Shown piece after piece: positions 1-8,006 of a DNA stretch of 17,947 nucleotides. The notes beneath the pieces were generated by a model that did no database searches, was not told the origin of the DNA, and saw only the letters and a list, made by a program, of their open reading frames with translations. Position 1 is the first letter of the stretch. Each line of letters begins with the position of its first letter. This stretch comes from JAYZDB01 sp036338025 (GTDB lineage: Bacteria > Planctomycetota > UBA1135 > UBA2386). The DNA lies in the NCBI GenBank assembly GCA_036338025.1, contig JAYZDB010000297.1, forward strand, positions 1 through 17,947, in the 5' to 3' direction. Both the position numbers and the translations under genes were made by a program.

Positions 1-997
1 AGTCCAGGACACTCAGGCGAAGCGCGGTGAGTTGCGGAATGACTTCATGGCTCGACAGAATTCCGAAGAGCGTTGCCTGCAACGGCGGTTTGGCGGCCTC
101 GAACTGCTCGATCAGCGCCAAGGTGACCCGGCGGTTCTTGCCCTTGGCACCCAGCACGGACACTGCGATGTCCCGGCGCAGCGAACTGTCCGATTGCAGA
201 CCCTTCAACAGAATCGACAATCCTGGCCGGTCATGTGAAAGAAGGCCTCTGGCTGATCCCCTGATCAAACTTGAACTCTTGCTGAGTTCGAACTCTTTCT
301 TCAAAGCCACCAGAGCACGAACTGTGGAGTTGGCTCTACCGCCGTGAAGTTGTTTCAGGGCCGCCAGCCGCAGACTGCTGTTCTTCTCCTTGGCGAGGAT
401 GTGGAACGCCAACTTCTCCACCCGGGCAAACGCCAGTCCGTCAGACCTCATCACTACCAGATCGTTCAAGATCCTCGCCTTGGTGCTGAGATCGGACTTG
501 TTGAAAATCTGCAACAAGGACAGCGTCGCTTCGTTCTGATCGCGAGCTCCGCGCAGACCACCAATCGACTTCTTCCGAATGGCCGCGTCCTTGGAGGACG
601 TGCCAGCGGTAAGAACCAACTGCCCTTCTCGCCCCTGACCATTCAGCGCAGTGACGATGGCATCCAACTCCTTTGCTGGTGTGCCAGTGCTAAACCCCTT
701 CTGCAGTTGCTTCAGAATTTGCGCATGCGGGTGATGAGCCATCTGTTTGTAGATCGCACACCGGACCTCGGGGTCTCGATACATGCCGAGAGCCTTGCAC
801 AGGAACTCACGACTACCCGACGAGCGGAACCTGTAGACAAGCCCAATGCTCTTGACGAGTGCCGGAACACTCTTCGCATTGTCGATCTGCCCACGCAATT
901 CCTTGAACGACTTTGGTGGGGCCTGCCCGGCCGCAACGGCCACCACACACAGGGGCGCCAAGACACCGATGTACAGGAATCTACAATGGACAGCCAT
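1..997 (-). CDS. Secreted HEAT-like repeat protein, 3' end cut by left window edge
   Basis: The reverse strand is open without a stop from an ATG at 997 to the window edge, giving 332 codons and no end. Residues 1 to about 24 read as a signal peptide: a short basic start (MAVHCRF), a hydrophobic core (LYIGVLAPLCVVAVA), then AAGQAPP. The rest is a run of amphipathic helices with recurring A/L-rich blocks such as RRDIAVSVLGAKG, VEKLAFHILAKE and ALVALKKEF. This is the pattern of HEAT/ARM-like helical repeats, usually protein-binding scaffolds. No catalytic motif is visible. No clear Shine-Dalgarno precedes the ATG; it was chosen because the signal peptide begins there. The gene is divergent from the sugar operon at 1169, with 171 bases between, and nothing ties it to that operon. 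The HEAT assignment rests on helix periodicity, not a family match, so the function is unknown. Confidence 0.75.
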   Translation of the reverse strand, partial: MAVHCRFLYIGVLAPLCVVAVAAGQAPPKSFKELRGQIDNAKSVPALVKSIGLVYRFRSSGSREFLCKALGMYRDPEVRCAIYKQMAHHPHAQILKQLQKGFSTGTPAKELDAIVTALNGQGREGQLVLTAGTSSKDAAIRKKSIGGLRGARDQNEATLSLLQIFNKSDLSTKARILNDLVVMRSDGLAFARVEKLAFHILAKEKNSSLRLAALKQLHGGRANSTVRALVALKKEFELSKSSSLIRGSARGLLSHDRPGLSILLKGLQSDSSLRRDIAVSVLGAKGKNRRVTLALIEQFEAAKPPLQATLFGILSSHEVIPQLTALRLSVLD

Positions 998-1168
998 TGC
1001 GAATGGTTTAGCAAACCTGCTCTCCGCCTGGGTCAACAAGTCCGAGCAATCACAACTTTCCCGGTAGCTGGTAACTGGCGATATGGCAGGCAAAACCGCT
1101 AGGATGACCAGCAGACCCTCCAGGACAGTGGCCCAACCACCTCGAAACCTCCTACTCATCGACCCATC

Positions 1169-2158
1169 GTGAGTGACTCACACCCCACCCGCATCGCGCT
1201 TCTCGGAACTGGCGACGTATCGGATTTGCACGCCGAGGCAATCCATGAATACACGGGCGCTACTCTGCACGGCGTCTGGAACCGCACGCCCGAAAAGGGC
1301 CAGGCCAAGGCCCTGAAGTTCGGGTGCGAGTATTTTGATTCCGCAGAATCCTTGGTTCGGGACCCCGCGATCGATGCGGTGTTTGTCCTCACCAATATGG
1401 AGACGCATCTCCGCTACGCCGAAATGGCTCTGCAAGCCGGCAAACACGTGCTGGTAGAGAAACCGACGGCGAGCAGTGTGGATGAGATCAAGTCGATGCA
1501 AGCTGCAGCCGACACGGCCGACAAAATCTGCATGCCGGTGCACAACTACATCTACGAAGCCAGCCTCACACGAACCCGCAACCTGATCGACTCCGGCAAG
1601 CTCGGTGACCTGGTCACAATCTACGTGATGTACAACATCCATCACCCGGAAGTCGTCGCTGCACGCTACCCGGGTGTCATCCGACAGATCCTCACCCATC
1701 ACAGTTACATCTTGCTCTACCTGGCTGGACAACCCAAAAGCGTGTTCGCCATGAAGTCGACGATCAATGATGGCTCCGTCCCCCAGGAGAATCTTGCGAT
1801 GGCTACCCTGGAGATGGAAAATGGCGCCCTTGCACATCTGTGCGCCAGTTTTGCTTCGGATGATCACGCTGGAGATCCCTGGACCTGCATGATCAAGGTG
1901 ATCGGCACCAAGGGCGCAACCCGTTTCAGCTACCGCGACTGGGTGGAGAACACACCGGCGGTGGTGCATTCGCAGACCTATTCCGTCTATCCGGACTCCA
2001 TCAAGAACACTGTCCACTATTTCCTCGGCGACTGCATTCAGCAGGGCTTGCAGCCTCTGTCCAGCCTGAACGACGCGATCACCTGCCAACGGATGATCGA
2101 GGGCTGCGAGGCAGCCGTTACCGAACGACGGGTCATAGACCTCCCCCACCATGACTAG
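1169..2158 (+). CDS. Gfo/Idh/MocA-family oxidoreductase (cytoplasmic)
   Basis: The product is 329 aa. It has an N-terminal NAD(P)-binding Rossmann fold (RIALLGTGDVSDLHA, residues 8-22) and the family EKP motif at 97-99, whose lysine is catalytic in the family. The C-terminal alpha/beta domain starts near residue 125. Family members oxidise or reduce a sugar hydroxyl/keto group. There is no signal peptide, so it should be cytoplasmic. The start is a GTG at 1169; no in-frame ATG lies between it and the upstream in-frame stop at 1100-1102, and the Rossmann strand begins seven residues in. There is no obvious Shine-Dalgarno. One oddity: the usual D-x3-H active-site pair aligns to Q173 and H177 (segment ILTHHSY), so the Asp looks replaced. 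Its stop lies inside the start of the SDR gene (8-base overlap), which implies translational coupling. The exact substrate is unknown. Confidence 0.9.
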   Translation: MSDSHPTRIALLGTGDVSDLHAEAIHEYTGATLHGVWNRTPEKGQAKALKFGCEYFDSAESLVRDPAIDAVFVLTNMETHLRYAEMALQAGKHVLVEKPTASSVDEIKSMQAAADTADKICMPVHNYIYEASLTRTRNLIDSGKLGDLVTIYVMYNIHHPEVVAARYPGVIRQILTHHSYILLYLAGQPKSVFAMKSTINDGSVPQENLAMATLEMENGALAHLCASFASDDHAGDPWTCMIKVIGTKGATRFSYRDWVENTPAVVHSQTYSVYPDSIKNTVHYFLGDCIQQGLQPLSSLNDAITCQRMIEGCEAAVTERRVIDLPHHD

Positions 2159-2912
2159 TCAGCACTTTGATCTCTCCGACCGCGTTGCCGTCATCACGGG
2201 TGGCGCCCGCGGTATCGGCCTCGCAATTTCAAAACGGTTCTCCAATGCCGGCGCGAAGATCGCAATCGTCGACCGGGACGAGGACGCCTGCCGCACCGCA
2301 CTGGCTGAACTGGAACAGGACACCCAGGACGCTGCCGCCTTCGCAATTGACGTCACCTCCGAAGATCAGGTGCAGGGAATGACCAACGAAGTCGTCGGCA
2401 AGTTCGGCGGCTACCACATCCTGGTGACTTGCGCCGGAATCGTGGGACGCAATGCATTTGCCTGGGAGACATCAGCAGAAGAGTGGCGCGAGGTGCTCGA
2501 CATCAACCTGACCGGCGTCTGGCTGTGCAACAAGGCGGCCCTTCAGCCAATGCGCGAAGCTGACTACGGTCGGATTGTCAACATCGCGTCGATTGCCGGC
2601 AAAGAAGGCAATCCCAAACTCGGCCCGTACTCTGCATCCAAGGCCGGCGTCATTGGAATGACCAAGTCGCTCGCCAAGGAGGTTGCAGATACCGGCATAC
2701 GAATCAACTCTGTCGCACCTGCCGTCATCCACACACCGATGCTCGATCAGGTAACCCAGGAGACAATCGACTACATGGTGTCCAAGATCCCGGTCGGGCG
2801 CACGGGCACCACCGAGGAAGTCGCCGCGCTGGTGCACTACCTCGCCAGCGAAGACTGCAGCTTCAGCACCGGCGCCTGCTACGACGTCTCGGGTGGCCGC
2901 GCAACCTACTAG
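2151..2912 (+). CDS. Short-chain dehydrogenase/reductase (SDR), NAD-type
   Basis: This is a classical SDR of 253 aa, the usual length for the family. Visible motifs are the cofactor loop TGGARGIG (16-23), an acidic D41 at the end of strand beta2 that normally favours NAD over NADP, N119, S147 and the catalytic YSASK (Y160, K164). The NNAG structural motif is altered to TCAG (93-96). It probably interconverts a sugar or sugar-acid hydroxyl and ketone in the cytoplasm. The ATG at 2151 overlaps the preceding oxidoreductase's stop in the sequence ATGACTAG. The next gene begins 14 bases after its stop, so it is the second gene of a four-gene operon. Similar SDRs are annotated as gluconate, fuconate or 3-oxoacyl reductases. 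The sequence does not decide between these, and I infer a sugar substrate only from the neighbours. Confidence 0.93.
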   Translation: MTSQHFDLSDRVAVITGGARGIGLAISKRFSNAGAKIAIVDRDEDACRTALAELEQDTQDAAAFAIDVTSEDQVQGMTNEVVGKFGGYHILVTCAGIVGRNAFAWETSAEEWREVLDINLTGVWLCNKAALQPMREADYGRIVNIASIAGKEGNPKLGPYSASKAGVIGMTKSLAKEVADTGIRINSVAPAVIHTPMLDQVTQETIDYMVSKIPVGRTGTTEEVAALVHYLASEDCSFSTGACYDVSGGRATY

Positions 2913-2926
2913 AAAGGACTCATCCC

Positions 2927-3838
2927 ATGAAACGCATCTCCATCGGCTCCTGGGCCTACACGATCGGCCCCTACGAGGACAAGCCGGTCGACTTCGACAC
3001 GGTCTGCACTCGACTCAGGGACCTCGGTTTCGACGGGGTCGAGTTGGGAGGCTTCCCGCCCCACCCAAATCCCGTTGACATGCCCGAGGCATCCCCGCGC
3101 CAGGAGGTCGTCGCGATGAGGAACGACTGGGGGCTGTCATTCAGCGGCCTCGCCGCCAACCTCTGGGGCGAGCAACTCGTCAACACCACGGATCAGACCA
3201 AGTACATCGAAGAGTTCACCAAGAACTGCGCGTTCTGTCGGGATCTCGGGATCAAGGGGATCCGGGTCGACACCGTGCAACCACCGACCATGATGGACGA
3301 AATTGGTTGGCAGACCGCCTTCGACCGGGTCACGCAGACCTGGAGTCGCTGCAACGAAATCGCCAAGGACCACGGACTCTACCTGACCTGGGAATTTGAG
3401 CCGGGCTTCCTCTTCAACAAGCCTTCGGACATCGTGAAGGTGCTGGATGCGGTCGATGATAACAACTTCGGCGTGATGTACGACACCAGCCACGGCCACA
3501 TGGTCAGCGTCGTCGGTGCCAGGCAACCCGGCGAGAAAGAGACCCTGCCGGGTGGCCAGATCGAACTGATCGGAATGCTGTCCGGTCGAATCAACCACAT
3601 CCACCTGATCGACTCGGACAACAACTGCCACAAGGACCAGAACGGCGAGGACGAGACCTCGATGCACCTGCCGTTCGGTGATGGCGTCGTCGACTTCGAC
3701 CCGATCCTCAAGGCCTTGGCCAAGGAAAATCTGTCGCACGACTGGTGGACAATCGATCTGTGTTTCTGGCCAGATGCCTGGGACGCCACCGAGCATTGCA
3801 AGCGGACTGTGGACACCTTCGTCGCTGAATACACCTAG
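2927..3838 (+). CDS. Sugar phosphate isomerase/epimerase-like TIM barrel (xylose-isomerase-like, AP endonuclease 2 fold)
   Basis: The product is 303 aa with no signal peptide. The opening strand KRISIGSWAY and the repeated beta-alpha pattern (GFDGVELGG, GIKGIRVDT, YLTWEFEPG, FGVMYDTSHGH, INHIHLIDSD, WWTIDLCFW) are typical of the PF01261 TIM barrel. Likely metal ligands are E156 or E158, D186 with H189 in the D-T-S-H motif, H224 or H226, and D277. Family members isomerise or epimerise sugars and keto-sugars. Some members encoded beside Gfo/Idh enzymes and DUF1080 proteins act as keto-glycal hydratases, which fits this neighbourhood but is inference. A good Shine-Dalgarno (AAAGGA, 2913-2918) lies 8 bases before the ATG, within the 14-base gap after the SDR gene. 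It is the third gene of the operon; the next starts 17 bases downstream. Confidence 0.9.
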   Translation: MKRISIGSWAYTIGPYEDKPVDFDTVCTRLRDLGFDGVELGGFPPHPNPVDMPEASPRQEVVAMRNDWGLSFSGLAANLWGEQLVNTTDQTKYIEEFTKNCAFCRDLGIKGIRVDTVQPPTMMDEIGWQTAFDRVTQTWSRCNEIAKDHGLYLTWEFEPGFLFNKPSDIVKVLDAVDDNNFGVMYDTSHGHMVSVVGARQPGEKETLPGGQIELIGMLSGRINHIHLIDSDNNCHKDQNGEDETSMHLPFGDGVVDFDPILKALAKENLSHDWWTIDLCFWPDAWDATEHCKRTVDTFVAEYT

Positions 3839-3855
3839 AACATGAGACGATCCAG

Positions 3856-5013
3856 ATGAGCCAACCACTCAACGTCGCAGTCCTCGGCTATGGCTTCATG
3901 GGCAAGGCCCACGCCAATGCCTACCGCAAGGTCAACCAGTTCTTTCCCGACCTCGAACACCGTCCGGTACTCAAGTGCCTGTGTGCTCGTGACGCTGAAA
4001 AGGCCGGCAAGTTCGGAGAAACCTGGGGGTTCGAGAGCATCGAATCCGATTGGCGTAAGGTCATCGAGCGCGACGACATCGACGTAGTCGACATCTGCGT
4101 GCCCAACAACCTGCACCGAGACATCGCAATGGCTGCCGCCGCCAAGGGCAAATGGATCCTGTGCGAAAAACCATTGGCGATGTCGGTCACCGAAGCCGAA
4201 GAAATGACCACGGCAGTCGAAGGTGCCGGTGTTCCCAACATGGTTTGGTTCAACTACCGGCGCGTGCCGGCGATCTCGCTGGCCAAGCAGATCGTCGACG
4301 AGAAGCGCATCGGCAAGCCGTTTCACTACCGCGCGACATATCTTCAGGACTGGACGATCGCCGAAGACGTGCCCCAGGGTGGCCAGACCTTGTGGCGCCT
4401 GGACGTCGACGCCGCCGGATCAGGCGTGACGGGTGACCTGCTCGCCCACTCAATCGACACCGCGATCTGGCTCAACGGCCCGATCACCAAAGTCGTCGCC
4501 GACACCGAGACCTTCGTCAAGGAACGGGTCCACCAGGACACCGGTAAGAGTCAGCCAGTCGGTATCGATGACGCCTGCATGTTCCTGGCGCGGTTTGAAA
4601 ACGGTTCGATGGGAACCTTCGAGTCCACCCGCTACGCACGCGGTCGCAAGAACTTCAACACCTTCGAACTCAACGGCGCCGACGGGTCTGTGCACTTCGA
4701 TCTTGAGGATCCGCAGTATCTCGACTTCTACGAGCACACCAAGCAGGAGACCGGCAGCAAGGTCGAGGACCACCTCACGGGCTGGCGACGTATTCACGTC
4801 ACCAATTTCGAACATCCCTACATGGACCACTGGTGGGTGCCCGGTTGCACGATCGGATACGAGCACACCTTCATCAACGCCCTGGCCGACTTCCTGGCTG
4901 GCGTCGAATCCGGAACACCCGCGCAACCAGACTTCCGCTGCGCGCTGCAAACCCAGCGGGTCTGTGACGCGGTGCTCGCCTCTGCCCAGCAAGGCGGCTG
5001 GGTCGACTGCTAG
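3856..5013 (+). CDS. Gfo/Idh/MocA-family oxidoreductase (cytoplasmic, second copy)
   Basis: The product is 385 aa, a common length for the family. The Rossmann motif is GYGFMGKAHANAY (11-23), the EKP motif is at 104-106, and the substrate-domain signature GDLLAHSID (193-201) keeps the usual Asp194 and His198. All expected catalytic residues are therefore present, unlike in the paralogue at 1169. It resembles the inositol/glucoside dehydrogenase branch, but the substrate cannot be named. There is no signal peptide, so it is cytoplasmic. It is the last gene of the operon, 17 bases after the TIM-barrel gene, with only a weak purine run (catgagacg) upstream of the ATG. Its TAG stop shares the palindrome CTAG (5010-5013) with the stop of the convergent sulfatase gene. 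Confidence 0.93.
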   Translation: MSQPLNVAVLGYGFMGKAHANAYRKVNQFFPDLEHRPVLKCLCARDAEKAGKFGETWGFESIESDWRKVIERDDIDVVDICVPNNLHRDIAMAAAAKGKWILCEKPLAMSVTEAEEMTTAVEGAGVPNMVWFNYRRVPAISLAKQIVDEKRIGKPFHYRATYLQDWTIAEDVPQGGQTLWRLDVDAAGSGVTGDLLAHSIDTAIWLNGPITKVVADTETFVKERVHQDTGKSQPVGIDDACMFLARFENGSMGTFESTRYARGRKNFNTFELNGADGSVHFDLEDPQYLDFYEHTKQETGSKVEDHLTGWRRIHVTNFEHPYMDHWWVPGCTIGYEHTFINALADFLAGVESGTPAQPDFRCALQTQRVCDAVLASAQQGGWVDC

Positions 5014-6281
5014 CGCCGACGTTCGAGCGGAGCCGGCACATCCCACCACCCGGTGATCTTGGCCTGCAGTTCCGCGACCAGCTTGGGCTTCGACTTGGCC
5101 AGGTCCCGTTTCTCGAACGGATCCTTGCTCACATCGAAAAGTTCCGGCGCGGCACCTGCAAGGTGCGGCCATATCAACTTGTAGTGCCCGTCGACTACCC
5201 AGCGAGCACGTAGACCTTTCTCCGGTCTCTCGACCTCGACGATGTCATGCGCGAACACCTCTCCGAAAACCGGCGGTGAGTCGGTCTCCTCACCACGGCA
5301 CAAGGGCAGCAGGCTGCGACCATCGAGATCGTCCGGCACTTCCAGTCCGCAACTCGCGAGGATTGTCGGGCAGAGATCGAGAGAACTCACGGGGGTCTCG
5401 ATCTTCTTGGCTTCGAGATGCCCTGGCCATTTCAGGATGATCGGGGTGCGCACACCGCACTCGTAGGGCGAACGCTTGCTACGCGGCGCGAAGCGCCCGT
5501 TGTCGGTCCGTTGGATCCAACCATTGTCGGTCACGAACACCACCAGGGTGTTCTTCTCCAGATCGTTCTTCTTCAGGTATCCCAGCAGCTCGCCGCAGGT
5601 CTCGTCAAACCACTCGCACATGGCGTAGTAGCGGGCGACGAACTTGTTGAGTCCGCGGCCGCTGTACTTCTTCAACAGCCTGGCCGGCGGGTTGTGCGGA
5701 GTGTGCGGCAGAAACGGCGCATACCACAAGAAGAACGGCTCCTCGCTAGCCTCGATGAATTCGTAGATCGGCTGCATGCCCTGGCGCCCAATGGTGAGTC
5801 CAACATCACCGTGTCGGCCCCGACGCTTGGGGTCACCGTGGGTCATGCCGTGGGTGAAACCGCCTTCGCGGTAATGACCCTCCCACCACTTACCGCTCTG
5901 ATGGCTACGGTATCCCGCCTTGCCCAGCATGCTCGGCAGGGTCGTGTTGCGCTTGAAGCGCTCTACGACCTGGCGGCGATCGGTGCCTCGTGGCGGGTCG
6001 TTGCCGGTCACACCGTGATGGTGTGGCATCAGCCCGGTAATCATGGACGCCAGGCTCGGGCGGCACAGACTCGAGGGCACCGACCCACGAGTGAACAAGA
6101 CTCCCTCGGTAGCCAGGCGGTCGAGGTGCGGGGTCTTGATCGTGTCGTGGCCCATGAACCCGTAGTCCGAGAAGGCCTGATCATCGCTGATGATCAAGAC
6201 GACATTCGGCCGCTGCTGGGTCGTCGCACAGGCCGAGCAGACCAACGCGAAAAGGAACGGGAGGACTCGGAACACAGCCAC
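5010..6281 (-). CDS. Exported sulfatase (alkaline phosphatase superfamily) with atypical C-x-P-S-L active site
   Basis: The product is 423 aa. Residues 1 to about 19 form an export signal (VLPFLFALVCSACA), either cleaved after ACA or lipidated at C18 through a non-standard lipobox. Sulfatase features in order: RPNVVLIISDDQ with metal ligands D33/D34, the modification site at C73 (SSLCRPSLASMITG), SGKWW with K131, H136, PHTPH with H193, VTDNG with D252/N253, and K269. The canonical signature is C/S-x-P-x-R; here Leu replaces the Arg at 77. Cys73 should be converted to formylglycine by FGE/anaerobic SME, which is not encoded in the window. The start is GTG (a second in-frame GTG is at codon 3) with no clear Shine-Dalgarno. 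It begins 24 bases after the UxaA-like gene, so the two probably form an operon. It hydrolyses a sulfate ester on an unknown substrate, probably a glycan. Confidence 0.92.
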   Translation of the reverse strand: MAVFRVLPFLFALVCSACATTQQRPNVVLIISDDQAFSDYGFMGHDTIKTPHLDRLATEGVLFTRGSVPSSLCRPSLASMITGLMPHHHGVTGNDPPRGTDRRQVVERFKRNTTLPSMLGKAGYRSHQSGKWWEGHYREGGFTHGMTHGDPKRRGRHGDVGLTIGRQGMQPIYEFIEASEEPFFLWYAPFLPHTPHNPPARLLKKYSGRGLNKFVARYYAMCEWFDETCGELLGYLKKNDLEKNTLVVFVTDNGWIQRTDNGRFAPRSKRSPYECGVRTPIILKWPGHLEAKKIETPVSSLDLCPTILASCGLEVPDDLDGRSLLPLCRGEETDSPPVFGEVFAHDIVEVERPEKGLRARWVVDGHYKLIWPHLAGAAPELFDVSKDPFEKRDLAKSKPKLVAELQAKITGWWDVPAPLERRR

Positions 6282-6305
6282 GAGGCTAGTGGGGAAACCG
6301 CCTGG

Positions 6306-7883
6306 CTACAACGACATCGCCTGGGGAGACCAGATCTGGAACTCGCGGTGCATGTTGCGCTCCGCACAGGTCTTGGCTTCGCCACCCGCCACCGTGTGAA
6401 GGAATTCGAATACCCGGTGGCCGACGTCTTCAATCCCTTCCTTGCCATCAATCACGCCACCAGCGGACAAGTCGATGTCATTCGGCATGCGTTCCGTGAT
6501 CGAGGTGTTGGACGCCAACTTCACCACCGGCACGATCGCGTTTCCGATCGTGGTACCGCGGCCAGTGGTAAACACCACCGCGGTCGCTCCTGACGCCACC
6601 AGACCCGGCACAGATTCCTGGTCGTAGCCGGGGCCTTGCATCAATTGGAGGCCCCTGCCGCTCGGTGGCACACCGTAGTCGGTGGTGCCTTCAACCCGTG
6701 TCGTGCCGCCTTTCGCGATCGCCCCCAAGGACTTGATCGTGATGTTGAGTAGCCCACCAGCGACATTGCCCGGACTTGGATTTTCTCCGAGGGTCGCGCC
6801 GTTGCGGGCGGCGTGTTTCTTGTACCAGTCTACGAGTTCGTAGACCGCATCACCGGTCGCCGCATCCTTGGCGCGGTTGGCGAGAACGTGCTCAGCACCA
6901 CACCACTCAGGCACTTCGGAGAGAATCACGGTGCCGCCGTTTTGCACCAGTAGATCTGATGCGAAGCCGAGCGCCGGATTGGCAGACAAGCCGGAGTAGC
7001 CATCCGACCCGCCACACTCCACACCAAGCACCAACTCCGAGATCGAAGCCTCCTCGCGTTGGACCTGGACGACCTCCGCCATCATCGCCTCGATCTCCTT
7101 CAGGCCCTGATCGATGGTGCCCTGTGTGCCACCGCACTGCTGCACACCAATCCAGGCCGCCGGCTTGCCGAAACGCGTTTCGACCTCGCCACCGAGGTGC
7201 TGCTCCATGTAGGTCTTGTTGGTCTTCTCACAACCCAGATCGATGAACAGCACTCCACCAACATTGGGATGGCCTGCATAGGTCGCGAGCATCTGCAACA
7301 CAACGTCGACGTTCGATCCGTCGGGACAACCACAGCCCTTGTTATGCGGAATGGCCACCACACCATCAATGCGGTCTGCGAATTCCGGGGGGATCAAAGT
7401 CAACTCTGCCCGCAATGCGATTTGCTGGGCTTCGTGGCTCGCACACATGCTGGTCGGCACTACCAGGATCCAGTTGCGTGTGCCAACCCGACCATCGGCA
7501 CGGCGATATCCCAAAAAGCTCGACCGCTCCGATTCAGGCAGATAGTCCGGCGCGGGGGACTCTAGATCGCCGGGAAGATCACGCACTACCGGCACTTCAT
7601 CAGACATGTTGAGAGCGGTTACCGGGTCTCCTGCCCGAATGCCGCGCGACGTTCCGATCGGTTGGTTGTACTGCCGCACAACTTCGCCATCCGCAATTTC
7701 GACCGTCGCAAACCGGTTGCCCGGAGTGACGACACCGGAAATCGTGAGGGTCACGCCATCCGGAGTCTTGACCAGTGTTCCTGGCTGGACCTCATCGCGG
7801 ACCACCACCACGTTGTCAGCGGGGTGCACCTGAACAGCACACTGCTGCAGCGTCAACTCAGTAGGTACAGGGTCAGCACTCAT
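6306..7883 (-). CDS. uxaA: UxaA/GarD-family sugar-acid dehydratase (altronate dehydratase-like)
   Basis: The product is 525 aa, close to the usual size of UxaA. Residues about 13-90 form the N-terminal SAF domain (HPADNVVVVRDEVQPGT). The main domain opens with GYRRADGRVGTRNW (125-138), an early hallmark of the family. Further motifs are NKGCGCPDGS (181-190), DLGCEKTN (215-222) and ECGGSDGYSGLSANPALG (289-306). UxaA removes water from altronate to give 2-keto-3-deoxygluconate; GarD does the same for galactarate. The exact sugar acid cannot be assigned, so the symbol is provisional. It is cytoplasmic. The ATG at 7883 is preceded by GGAG (7892-7889) at 6-base spacing. It is the first gene of a two-gene unit with the sulfatase and is divergent from the YgiQ gene with 123 bases between. 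Its product would feed the Entner-Doudoroff-type lower pathway. Confidence 0.9.
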   Translation of the reverse strand: MSADPVPTELTLQQCAVQVHPADNVVVVRDEVQPGTLVKTPDGVTLTISGVVTPGNRFATVEIADGEVVRQYNQPIGTSRGIRAGDPVTALNMSDEVPVVRDLPGDLESPAPDYLPESERSSFLGYRRADGRVGTRNWILVVPTSMCASHEAQQIALRAELTLIPPEFADRIDGVVAIPHNKGCGCPDGSNVDVVLQMLATYAGHPNVGGVLFIDLGCEKTNKTYMEQHLGGEVETRFGKPAAWIGVQQCGGTQGTIDQGLKEIEAMMAEVVQVQREEASISELVLGVECGGSDGYSGLSANPALGFASDLLVQNGGTVILSEVPEWCGAEHVLANRAKDAATGDAVYELVDWYKKHAARNGATLGENPSPGNVAGGLLNITIKSLGAIAKGGTTRVEGTTDYGVPPSGRGLQLMQGPGYDQESVPGLVASGATAVVFTTGRGTTIGNAIVPVVKLASNTSITERMPNDIDLSAGGVIDGKEGIEDVGHRVFEFLHTVAGGEAKTCAERNMHREFQIWSPQAMSL

Positions 7884-8006
7884 GATGTCTCCGCAGTCGT
7901 CCCACGAGTTGACCCCGCCACAGTCCCCGAGTCAATGGGAGGCGGAGAACTGCTGGTAGCGAGATTCACTCCTGAGCCCTGAACCAGGACTGGAGACCCC
8001 ACCACC

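Noticed and set aside
344..1102. Plus-strand open frame of 252 codons across the left end
   Set aside because: The minus strand here encodes a continuous protein with signal peptide and helical repeats. The plus frame has no recognisable domain, is rich in Gln and Arg, and is the antisense shadow.
1178..2152. Minus-strand open frame of 324 codons
   Set aside because: It lies entirely antisense to the first Gfo/Idh/MocA gene, whose Rossmann and EKP motifs are clear.
3137..3868. Minus-strand open frame of 243 codons
   Set aside because: Antisense to the TIM-barrel isomerase gene; valine-aspartate-rich composition is typical of the reverse frame of a GC-rich gene.
5418..6593. Plus-strand open frame of 391 codons
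   Set aside because: It spans the antisense of two real genes and their gap (sulfatase and UxaA-like), and shows no domain or signal.
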